Below are positions 7,376 to 15,873 of a DNA stretch of 64,000 bases, piece after piece. How positions within the stretch are numbered: the first letter of the stretch is position 1; every line of letters starts with the position of its first letter. A program made the translations under genes and the position numbers. Source of the DNA: PGYR01 sp034670025 (GTDB taxonomy: Bacteria > Bacteroidota > Ignavibacteria > Kapaibacteriales > UBA2268); contig JAXMOE010000002.1 of the NCBI GenBank assembly GCA_034670025.1, positions 310,001-374,000 of the forward strand. The letters are read 5' to 3'. A model generated the notes under the pieces. It was not told where the DNA came from. It made no database searches and worked only from the letters and a program-made list of their open reading frames with translations.

Positions 7376-7420
7376 ACGACTGAACGGCATGTTGTGTGCC
7401 GTTTGGTCGTTTTATTTTTA
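7376..7420 (+). terminator. Terminator/attenuator after rplL
   Basis: ACGACTGAACGGCA (7376-7389) pairs with TGCCGTTTGGTCGT (7397-7410), a 14-bp stem with two G-U pairs and a 7-base loop, followed by TTTATTTTTA. Partial termination between rplL and rpoB is well known in other bacteria and would lower rpoBC expression relative to ribosomal proteins. Confidence 0.8.
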
Positions 7421-7474
7421 TTATAACAGATTGACTAATTATACATATCGACGATATTATATAAAAAATTGATA

Positions 7475-7523
7475 GGGTTTTTTGACGAATTGCCTCAAAC
7501 GAAGGTGCTTTGTCAAAAAATCC
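7475..7523 (+). repeat. Long-loop inverted repeat upstream of rpoB
   Basis: GGGTTTTTTGAC (7475-7486) pairs with GTCAAAAAATCC (7512-7523), 12 bp with one G-U, around a 25-base loop. It lies 50 bases before the rpoB ATG. It could be a leader structure, a regulator site or an anti-terminator partner. There is no T-tract after it, so it is not a simple terminator. Confidence 0.5.
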
Positions 7524-7572
7524 TTTTCCTATATTACAAAAGAAAAAAAATCGAAGAAATCGGAGTACTTAA

Positions 7573-10500
7573 ATGAGTGCGAATACTAAGGAAACAAAAA
7601 TAAGCAAATTAGCTACCAAATACCCTAAGCTGGAGACATCTAGGGGTATTCATAGACTAAGAAATAGAGTTACCTTTGCGAAATCAAACATCTCTAAGTC
7701 AAAATATCCTGATTTACTCAATATTCAGGTAGAAGCGTACGATAATTTCTTGCAAGAGAACGTACCGCCTCACAAGAGAGAAATGAAAGGTTTACAACAA
7801 TCTTTTCATCAAAATTTTCCTATCCTAGATAATTCTGAAATATTCCAATTGGAATTCATGGAATATATCATTGAGAAACCAAAATATTCTGAAGAAGAGT
7901 GTAGAGAAAGAGAACTTACGTTTTCTAAACCTCTAAAAGCTAAACTAAGATTATCGAGTAAAGCAGACAAAGAGTCTGAAGATTACATAGAAGCAGTAGA
8001 GCAGGAAGTTTACTTAGGTAACATTCCTTCTATGACTCCTAAGGGTACTTTTATTATCAATGGTGCTGAACGTGCTATCGTATCACAAATCCACCGTTCA
8101 CCTGGTGTATTTTTTGACGATGCTGTTCACCCTAATGGTACTAGAATCTACTCTGCACGTATCATTCCTTTCAGAGGTTCGTGGGTAGAGTTCACTACTG
8201 ATATTCATGAAATTATGTATGCTTACATCGATAGAAAGAAAAAGTTCCCAGTTACTACGCTATTGCGTGCTATTGGCTATTCTTCTGATGAAGATATTCT
8301 TTCTTTATTTGAGTTAGCTAATGAATATGATATTAAAGATTTGAAAGAAGAGCACGTTGGTAGAAAGATTGCATCGGACGTTATTGATATGGCAACTGGT
8401 GAGATTATCGCTACTCGTGATATGATTTTAGATGAAGAATTATACAAAAAATTAGAAGCTTCGGACGCTGAAGAAATTAAGCTTTACGGCTTTGTTGACC
8501 CAACAGACGAGCCACTTATCGCTAGAACTATATCTAAAGATACTTCTAGGAACAGAGACGACGCATTGGAATCAATCTATCGTACTCTAAGATCGAGTGA
8601 GCCACCTGATGTAGAGACTGCCGCACAGCTATTAGAAAGAATGTTCTTTAGTGACAAGCGTTATGACTTAGGTATTGTTGGTCGTTATAGACTGAACGAT
8701 AGATTGGGTCTTGATATTGAAGAAGATGTTACTACTCTTACTAATACTGACATTGTGGAAATAATCAAGCAATTAATCGAATTGCACGATTTGAAACACA
8801 CTGGTGACGATATTGATCACTTGGGTAACAGAAGAGTAAGAACTGTAGGTGAGCAACTTGGCTCTCAGTTCAATATTGGTTTAGCTCGTATGGCTAGAAC
8901 AATAAAAGAGAGATTGAGTATTCACGATGGTGAGAACTTGACTCCATCTGAGTTGGTTAATGCAAGAACTATTAGTTCAGTAGTAAATCAATTCTTTGGA
9001 ACAAACCAGCTATCTCAATTTATGGATCAAACGAATCCATTAGCAGAAATTACTCATAAGAGAAGAACTTCTGCATTGGGTCCTGGTGGTCTGACTAGAG
9101 AAAGAGCGGGCTTTGAGGTTCGTGATGTTCACTATACACACTACGGAAGACTTTGTCCGATTGAGACTCCTGAGGGGCCGAATATTGGTCTAATTTCATC
9201 ATTAGCAATCCATGCCGAAATTAATACTTTAGGTTTCATCCAAACACCTTATAGAAAGGTTATAGATGGTATAGTAACTGAAGATATTGATTTCTTAACA
9301 GCAGAAAAAGAAGATGGTAAAGTAATATGTACTTGCTCTACTTTGACTGATGAAAAAGGAAGATTACTTGGCGATAGAGTAAAAGCTCGTAAGTCAGGTG
9401 ATTTCGTATTAGTATCTGCTGAAGAAGTTGATTATATCGATGTATCGACTGATCAAATTACTTCTCTTGCCTCTTCTATGATTCCATTCCTAGAACACGA
9501 TGATGCCAACCGTGCACTAATGGGCGCGAATATGCAACGTCAAGCTGTTCCTTTGCTTGATCCTAAGGCACCGATTGTTGGTACTGGTATGGAAGCAAAA
9601 GCAGCTAAGGATTCCAAAACTATGATATTAGCGGAAGCTGATGGTATTGTGGAATACGTAAGTGCTAAGGAAATTAGAGTGAAATACGAAGATAACAGAT
9701 CAGACATTGAAAAGTTAACTGATTTTGATTTTGAAGAAGTTAAAACTTACAAACTATTGAAGTTCTTTAGAACTAACCAAGATACTTGTATTAACCAAAA
9801 ACCACTTGTTCAAGCTGGCGACAGAATAGTAGAAGGGCAACCACTTTGTGATGGTGCATCTACTGAGCAAGCTGAGTTGGGATTAGGTCAAAACGTATTA
9901 GTAGCATTTATGCCTTGGAGAGGTTACAACTTTGAGGATGCAATTATTGTATCTGAAAGATTTGTTGCCGAAGATGTATTTACATCTGTACACATTGAAG
10001 AATTTACACTTCAAGTTAGAGATACCAAAAGGGGTGAAGAAGAATTTACTCGTGAAATTCCAAACGTAAGTGAAGAATCTACTAAAGACTTAGATGAGCA
10101 CGGTATTATAAGAAACGGTGCTAAAGTTGGCGAAGGTGATATCCTTATTGGTAAAATAACTCCGAAAGGTGAAACTGATCCAACTCCAGAAGAAAAGCTA
10201 TTAAGAGCAATCTTTGGTGATAAGGCAGGCGATGTAAAAGATGTATCTTTGAAAGGTAGTCCAGGGTTGAAAGGTGTGGTTATAAACACTAAGCTATTCT
10301 CAAGAAGGGTATTGACTACCGACAAAGAGATAAGAACAAGAGAAAGAAAGAGAAAAGAAGCTATTGCCAGAAGAGAAAGAAAAGTAATCAAGCAAGTGGA
10401 CGAAGAGTTCATCAACAGACTTGGTACTTTGCTCGATGGGCAAAAGATTTTAGGTATGAAATTGAGCAACAATGTAAATGTTTACAGAGGCGGCTCAACA

Positions 10501-11436
10501 GTAACTACTAAAGATTTATTTGATAAGTTTGAAGAAGGATTGCTAAAACCAGAATTACTCGATGTAGATGCTGGAATAGTAGAAAGCAAAGAAGATTCTT
10601 CTACTCTAAAAGACTTATTTGTAAATTACTTGAGATTCAGAAATGATATCAAGACAGAGTTCAAAACTGAGAAGAACAAATTAGCTGCTGGTGATGAGTT
10701 ACAACCAGGTATCTTACAAATGGCTAAGGTTTATGTTGCTAAAAAACGTAAGCTGCAAGTCGGTGATAAGATGGCGGGTCGTCACGGTAATAAAGGTATT
10801 GTATCCAAAGTTGTTAAGCTTGAAGATATGCCATTCTTACCAGATGGAACACCAGTTGATATAGTTCTTAACCCATTGGGTGTACCTTCGCGTATGAACT
10901 TGGGTCAGTTATATGAAACTGCACTCGGATGGGCTGGAGATAAGACGGGTACGCACTTTGCTACTCCTATTTTCGATGGTGCAACTTGGGATGAAGTTGG
11001 AGACTTCTTAGAAGATGCCGGTTTGCCAAGAAACGGTAAATCTAGGTTGATTGATGGTAGAACAGGTGAAGATTTTGACCAAGAAGTAACGGTCGGATAT
11101 ATTTATATGTTGAAACTGTCTCACTTAGTAGAAGACAAACTACACGCTCGTTCCATTGGTCCATACTCACTTATTACTCAGCAACCTCTGGGTGGTAAGG
11201 CACAATTTGGTGGTCAAAGACTCGGAGAGATGGAGGTGTGGGCACTCGAAGCTTATGGTGCTGCACATACACTTCAAGAGATGTTGACAATCAAATCAGA
11301 TGATGTACAAGGTAGAGCGAAAATGTACGAAGCTATTGTAAAAGGCGATAACTTGCCTAATCCTAATATACCTGAATCATTCAACGTATTAGTGAGAGAA
11401 TTACAAGGGCTTTGCTTAGATATAGAAATTGAATAA
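7573..11436 (+). CDS. rpoB: DNA-directed RNA polymerase subunit beta
   Basis: The 1287-residue beta subunit has the length usual in Bacteroidota. The rifampicin region (residues about 472-516) reads FFGTNQLSQFMDQTNP and ITHKRRTSALGPGG, with the Asp, His and Ser positions that determine sensitivity in E. coli unchanged. The switch/active-site stretch GRLCPIETPEGPNIGLI follows. The C-terminus has QPLGGKAQFGGQRLGEMEVWALEAYGA split over two blocks and the final LQGLCLDIE clamp segment. The start is supported by CGGAG 7 bases upstream of the ATG. rpoC follows after 29 bases. Confidence 0.99.
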   Translation: MSANTKETKISKLATKYPKLETSRGIHRLRNRVTFAKSNISKSKYPDLLNIQVEAYDNFLQENVPPHKREMKGLQQSFHQNFPILDNSEIFQLEFMEYIIEKPKYSEEECRERELTFSKPLKAKLRLSSKADKESEDYIEAVEQEVYLGNIPSMTPKGTFIINGAERAIVSQIHRSPGVFFDDAVHPNGTRIYSARIIPFRGSWVEFTTDIHEIMYAYIDRKKKFPVTTLLRAIGYSSDEDILSLFELANEYDIKDLKEEHVGRKIASDVIDMATGEIIATRDMILDEELYKKLEASDAEEIKLYGFVDPTDEPLIARTISKDTSRNRDDALESIYRTLRSSEPPDVETAAQLLERMFFSDKRYDLGIVGRYRLNDRLGLDIEEDVTTLTNTDIVEIIKQLIELHDLKHTGDDIDHLGNRRVRTVGEQLGSQFNIGLARMARTIKERLSIHDGENLTPSELVNARTISSVVNQFFGTNQLSQFMDQTNPLAEITHKRRTSALGPGGLTRERAGFEVRDVHYTHYGRLCPIETPEGPNIGLISSLAIHAEINTLGFIQTPYRKVIDGIVTEDIDFLTAEKEDGKVICTCSTLTDEKGRLLGDRVKARKSGDFVLVSAEEVDYIDVSTDQITSLASSMIPFLEHDDANRALMGANMQRQAVPLLDPKAPIVGTGMEAKAAKDSKTMILAEADGIVEYVSAKEIRVKYEDNRSDIEKLTDFDFEEVKTYKLLKFFRTNQDTCINQKPLVQAGDRIVEGQPLCDGASTEQAELGLGQNVLVAFMPWRGYNFEDAIIVSERFVAEDVFTSVHIEEFTLQVRDTKRGEEEFTREIPNVSEESTKDLDEHGIIRNGAKVGEGDILIGKITPKGETDPTPEEKLLRAIFGDKAGDVKDVSLKGSPGLKGVVINTKLFSRRVLTTDKEIRTRERKRKEAIARRERKVIKQVDEEFINRLGTLLDGQKILGMKLSNNVNVYRGGSTVTTKDLFDKFEEGLLKPELLDVDAGIVESKEDSSTLKDLFVNYLRFRNDIKTEFKTEKNKLAAGDELQPGILQMAKVYVAKKRKLQVGDKMAGRHGNKGIVSKVVKLEDMPFLPDGTPVDIVLNPLGVPSRMNLGQLYETALGWAGDKTGTHFATPIFDGATWDEVGDFLEDAGLPRNGKSRLIDGRTGEDFDQEVTVGYIYMLKLSHLVEDKLHARSIGPYSLITQQPLGGKAQFGGQRLGEMEVWALEAYGAAHTLQEMLTIKSDDVQGRAKMYEAIVKGDNLPNPNIPESFNVLVRELQGLCLDIEIE

Positions 11437-11465
11437 ACTAAAAAATTATAAATAGGAGTATTCCT

Positions 11466-14400
11466 ATGCAATCAATACCATTACCAAAGAAAGGTTACGA
11501 CAAAATTTCGATTAGAATAGCGTCTCCGGATGACATTCTTAACAGATCGAGAGGTGAAGTAACTAAACCAGAAACCATTAACTACAGGTCTTTCCGACCT
11601 GAGAAAGATGGTCTTTTCTGTGAAAAAATATTCGGTCCAATCAAAGATTGGGAATGTGCTTGTGGTAAATACAAGCGTATCAGATACAAAGGTATAGTCT
11701 GTGATAGATGCGGTGTAGAAGTTACACAAAAATCAGTCAGACGTGAGAGAATGGGGCACATAATGCTTGCTGTTCCTGTAGTTCACGTTTGGTTCTTGCG
11801 TACGCTGCCAAGTAAAATTGCAGGTATATTGGGTATGACTACCAAAGACGTAGAGCGAATAGCTTACTACGAGTCTTATGTAGTCGTTCAACCTGGTACT
11901 ACTGGTCTTCAAAACAAGGATTTGTTAACTGAAGAACAGTACTTAGAAGTAATTGACTCACTTCCTGACGAACATTTCGATATGGATGAAGATGATCCTG
12001 AGAAATTTATTGCCTTAGTTGGTGGTGAAGCAATCAAGGAACTTCTGAAGAGAGTTGACCCTCTGGGTGATTACCACATGTTGAAGGAAAGAATCAAAAC
12101 TGAGACTTCTCAAACTCGTAAGAAGGATATTCTTAAGCGTTTGGGTATCTTAGATTCTTTCGGCCCTAATGCTGAAAAAGAAATGCCTAATGATCCAGAT
12201 TGGATGGTATTGGACATTATACCTGTTATTCCACCAGACCTGAGACCTTTGGTTCCTTTGGAAGGTGGTAGATTTGCAACTTCCGATTTGAACGACCTTT
12301 ATAGAAGGGTTATAATCAGGAATAACAGATTAAAAAGATTAATAGACATTAAAGCTCCTGAAGTTATATTACGTAATGAAAAACGTATGCTTCAAGAATC
12401 GGTTGACGCACTTTTTGATAATTCAAGAAGAGCTGTTAGGTCTGATTCACAAAGAGCATTGAAATCGTTAGCAGATACGCTGAAAGGTAAGTCTGGTAGA
12501 TTCCGTCAGAACCTACTTGGTAAGCGTGTTGACTATTCTGGTCGTTCGGTTATCGTAGTTGGTCCTGAACTTAAGCTGCACGAATGTGGTTTGCCTAAGG
12601 AAATGGCTGTTGAGTTATTCAAGCCGTTCGTAATCAGAAAGTTGATTGAAAGAGGATATGTTAAGACGGTAAAGTCTGCTAAGAAATTAGTAGAAAGAAA
12701 GACTGATGAAGTATGGGATATACTTGAGAAAGTAATCCAAGGTCATCCAGTTATGCTTAACCGTGCACCAACTCTCCACAGATTAGGTATTCAGGCATTC
12801 CAACCGAGATTAGTCGAAGGTAAAGCGATACAGCTGCACCCGTTGGTATGTACTGCATTCAACGCCGATTTTGACGGTGATCAGATGGCTGTTCACTTGC
12901 CAATTAGTTATGAAGCGCAGTTAGAAGCGTTCCTACTAATCTTGGCACCGCATAATATTATGCATACTCAGAATGGTGACCCAATTGCTGTACCTTCTCA
13001 AGATATGGTTCTTGGTGTTTACTACTTGACTAAACATAAGCCAGAAGTACAAGGTACTGGTAAGTTGTTTGGTAGTATTGAGGAAGTGAAATTAGCTTAT
13101 GATAATAAGGTTGTTCATCTACACGCAAAAATTAAGCTTAGATGGAATGGCAAAATGATAGAAACGACTGTTGGTCGTGCTATCTTCAACGATATTGTCC
13201 CAGAAGCTATGGGTTATATCAATGAGCTTTTGACTAAGAAAAGATTAAGACAAATAATTGGGGCTTGTTTCAGAGAAACTGGTCTTGATGTTACAGTTAA
13301 GTTCTTAGACAGATTGAAAGAATTAGGATTCTTCTACGCAACTCGTGGTGGTCTTTCTGTTTCTATTCATGATGTTAAGATTCCTGAACTTAAGACAAAG
13401 ATTATTGACTCTGCTGATAAGAAAGTAGAAGGTATAGAAATGGCTTACATCAATGGTGTTATTAGTGGCGGTGAGCGTTACAATAAGATAATTGATACAT
13501 GGTCGAATGCAACGAACAGAGTTGCTGATAAACTTTACAACGAAATTGCAAAAGATAAAGATGGTTTCAACTCATTCTGGATGATGCTTGACTCCCAAGC
13601 GAGGGGTTCAAAAGAGCAGATTCGTCAGTTGGCTGGTATGCGTGGTCTTATGGCTAAGCCGAAAAAATCAGTTTCTGGTAGCACAGGTGAGCTAATTGAA
13701 AATCCAATTATCTCCAACTTCAAAGAAGGTCTTTCTATCCTTGAGTACTTTATTTCTACTCACGGTGCTCGTAAGGGTCTTGCAGATACGGCATTGAAAA
13801 CTGCCGATGCGGGTTACCTAACGAGAAGATTGCACGATGTGGCACAAGATATGATTATTACTGATCGTGATTGTGGTACTATTCGTGGGGTGGAAATGGA
13901 AGCTCTTAAAGATGGTGAGGAAGTAAAAGAACCACTTTACGAAAGAATATTAGGACGTGTGGCATTGCGAGATGTTCACGATCATATTTCTGAAGAACTA
14001 CTTGTAGAAGGTGGCGAGATTATTGACGAGAAGATTGCTTCTAAAATTGAAGGTTCTTCTGTTGAGAAAATTAATATCAGATCAGTTCTTACTTGTGAAA
14101 ACAGACGTGGTGTTTGTGCTAAGTGTTATGGCCGTAATATGTCAACCAGTAGATTGGTTGATGTTGGTGAAGCCGTTGGTACTATTGCATCGCAGTCAAT
14201 TGGTGAGCCGGGTACTCAGCTTACATTGCGTACGTTCCACACAGGTGGGTCTGCGTCATTGGTTGCTTCGCAATCTACTGTAAATGCTAAGTTCGACGGT
14301 ATTGTCCGATTCGAGAATATGCGTACTGTATCTTACGAGTCAGAGACTGGCGAGATTACTATCGTAGTTTCTCGTAGTGGTGTTATCAATATTATTGACC

Positions 14401-15716
14401 CTGATTCTAACAGAAAACTTACTTCTTATGATGCTACTTATGGTGCGACAATAGAAGTTCAAGATGGCGATAAGGTTACTAAAGGACAACTCATATATGA
14501 GTGGGATCCTTATAACTCGGCTATCATCTCGGAAGTTGCTGGTAGAGTTCAGTACAAAGATTTGATTCCTAACGTAACTTACAGCGAAGTAAATGATGAG
14601 CAAACTGGTCACATTACTAAGGTAGTTATCGATTCGAGAGATAGAACCAAATCTCCAACTATCGAGATAGTTGATAAAGATGACAAAGTTATCCGTACTT
14701 ATAATATTCCTTCTCGTGCTCAACTTAGGGTTGAAAACAACGAGACAATTGGTACTGGTACTCAATTAGTTAAGATTCCAAGAGATATGGGTAGAACAAG
14801 AGATATCACGGGTGGTTTGCCTAGGGTAACTGAGTTGTTCGAGGCACGTTCTCCGCAAAATCCTGCTATTGTTACTGAGATTGATGGTATCGTTTCGTTT
14901 GAAAAACCGAAGAGAAACCAGAGAGTAGTTAAGATTACTTCACTCGATGAGAAGACAGAAGCAGAATACTTAGTTCCTGTTGGTCGTCACATCTTAGTTC
15001 AAGAAAAAGACTTTATCCGTGCTGGTGACAGAATCTCCGAAGGTTCTATTAACCCACACGATATATTGAAGATAAAAGGACCAAATGCGGTACAAGAATA
15101 CTTGGTTAACGAGATTCAGGAAGTTTACCGTATGCAAGGTGTGAAGTTGAACGATAAGCACATAGAGGTTATCGTAAGACAAATGCTTCAGAAAGTTAAG
15201 ATTATTGACTCTGGTGATACTCACATGTTAGAAAATGACAACTTTGATAAGATCAAATTCATTGATGACAATGAAGCTGTGAAATCATTGGTAGTTGTTA
15301 CTGACAAGGGTGATTCTAATTACAATGAGAATTTCTTGTATCCACGAAGAAAAGTGAAGCAAGTAGTAAAAGACTTGACGAAGAAAGGCAAAACGCCTCC
15401 AGAATACAGAGTTGCTGAGCCGTCTATCGGTGAGCCGATACTATTGGGTATCACTCAAGCATCACTGAAGACTGAAAGTTGGCTGTCGGCTGCTTCGTTC
15501 CAGCAAACTACTGCTGTGCTTTCCGATGCGTCTATTTCGGCTAAGGTAGATTACCTCAAAGGGTTGAAAGAGAACATAATCTTGGGTCAGTTGATTCCAG
15601 CTGGTACAGGTCTTAGAAAGTATCAGGATATGCACATAGCAAGTACAATTGGTAATATATTTGGGCACAACCCAAAGCCATTGGAAGAGGAAGAAGAAAA
15701 GATAGAAGCTGAGTAA
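11466..15716 (+). CDS. rpoC: DNA-directed RNA polymerase subunit beta'
   Basis: A 1416-residue beta' subunit. The N-terminal zinc site has Cys64, Cys66, Cys79 and Cys82, and the catalytic magnesium motif NADFDGDQM lies at residues 466-474. The second zinc site is seen in CENRRGVCAKCYGR, and the bridge helix/trigger loop region includes QSIGEPGTQLTLRTFHTGG. The C-terminal part retains ITQASLKTESWLSAASFQ. The C-terminal tail is Glu-rich. A TAGGAG Shine-Dalgarno precedes the ATG. A strong terminator ends the operon 28 bases after the stop. Confidence 0.99.
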   Translation: MQSIPLPKKGYDKISIRIASPDDILNRSRGEVTKPETINYRSFRPEKDGLFCEKIFGPIKDWECACGKYKRIRYKGIVCDRCGVEVTQKSVRRERMGHIMLAVPVVHVWFLRTLPSKIAGILGMTTKDVERIAYYESYVVVQPGTTGLQNKDLLTEEQYLEVIDSLPDEHFDMDEDDPEKFIALVGGEAIKELLKRVDPLGDYHMLKERIKTETSQTRKKDILKRLGILDSFGPNAEKEMPNDPDWMVLDIIPVIPPDLRPLVPLEGGRFATSDLNDLYRRVIIRNNRLKRLIDIKAPEVILRNEKRMLQESVDALFDNSRRAVRSDSQRALKSLADTLKGKSGRFRQNLLGKRVDYSGRSVIVVGPELKLHECGLPKEMAVELFKPFVIRKLIERGYVKTVKSAKKLVERKTDEVWDILEKVIQGHPVMLNRAPTLHRLGIQAFQPRLVEGKAIQLHPLVCTAFNADFDGDQMAVHLPISYEAQLEAFLLILAPHNIMHTQNGDPIAVPSQDMVLGVYYLTKHKPEVQGTGKLFGSIEEVKLAYDNKVVHLHAKIKLRWNGKMIETTVGRAIFNDIVPEAMGYINELLTKKRLRQIIGACFRETGLDVTVKFLDRLKELGFFYATRGGLSVSIHDVKIPELKTKIIDSADKKVEGIEMAYINGVISGGERYNKIIDTWSNATNRVADKLYNEIAKDKDGFNSFWMMLDSQARGSKEQIRQLAGMRGLMAKPKKSVSGSTGELIENPIISNFKEGLSILEYFISTHGARKGLADTALKTADAGYLTRRLHDVAQDMIITDRDCGTIRGVEMEALKDGEEVKEPLYERILGRVALRDVHDHISEELLVEGGEIIDEKIASKIEGSSVEKINIRSVLTCENRRGVCAKCYGRNMSTSRLVDVGEAVGTIASQSIGEPGTQLTLRTFHTGGSASLVASQSTVNAKFDGIVRFENMRTVSYESETGEITIVVSRSGVINIIDPDSNRKLTSYDATYGATIEVQDGDKVTKGQLIYEWDPYNSAIISEVAGRVQYKDLIPNVTYSEVNDEQTGHITKVVIDSRDRTKSPTIEIVDKDDKVIRTYNIPSRAQLRVENNETIGTGTQLVKIPRDMGRTRDITGGLPRVTELFEARSPQNPAIVTEIDGIVSFEKPKRNQRVVKITSLDEKTEAEYLVPVGRHILVQEKDFIRAGDRISEGSINPHDILKIKGPNAVQEYLVNEIQEVYRMQGVKLNDKHIEVIVRQMLQKVKIIDSGDTHMLENDNFDKIKFIDDNEAVKSLVVVTDKGDSNYNENFLYPRRKVKQVVKDLTKKGKTPPEYRVAEPSIGEPILLGITQASLKTESWLSAASFQQTTAVLSDASISAKVDYLKGLKENIILGQLIPAGTGLRKYQDMHIASTIGNIFGHNPKPLEEEEEKIEAE

Positions 15717-15743
15717 AAGCTCACTTTTATGTTAATATTAAAG

Positions 15744-15781
15744 AAAACCGAATTGGCTTTTGTGGCTGATTCGGTTTTTTT
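15744..15781 (+). terminator. rpoBC operon terminator
   Basis: AAAACCGAATTGGC (15744-15757) pairs with GCTGATTCGGTTTT (15765-15778), a 14-bp stem with two G-U wobbles and a 7-base loop, running into a T-tract. The 3' half plus T-tract (GCTGATTCGGTTTTTTT, 15765-15781) recurs exactly at 17963-17979. Confidence 0.85.
15765..15781 (+). repeat. 17-bp direct repeat, copy 1 (within the rpoC terminator)
   Basis: GCTGATTCGGTTTTTTT is identical to 17963-17979. The two copies flank the 691-residue secreted protein gene and its upstream tandem repeats. The match stops sharply on both sides. Confidence 0.85.
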
Positions 15782-15804
15782 GTGTTAATAATTTTTTGCA
15801 AATT

Positions 15805-15844
15805 AAAGTATCTTAAAGTATCTTAAAGTATCTTAAAGTATCTT
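15805..15844. repeat. Four perfect tandem copies of a 10-bp unit
   Basis: AAAGTATCTT is repeated exactly four times (15805-15844), ending 29 bases before the start codon at 15874. The unit length is close to one helical turn, so each copy would face the same side of the DNA. This could be a regulator-binding array or a slippage-prone promoter spacer. Confidence 0.9.
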
Positions 15845-15873
15845 AGATAAATATATAAATAAGTGGTTTTGTA

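Noticed and set aside
10011..10472. Minus-strand open frame inside rpoB
   Set aside because: It lies wholly within a conserved coding region in the opposite direction, its product is Ser/Leu-rich without any family resemblance, and it has no ribosome-binding site.
15801..15844. CRISPR-like array
   Set aside because: The four copies are contiguous 10-mers without spacers, so it is a simple tandem repeat.
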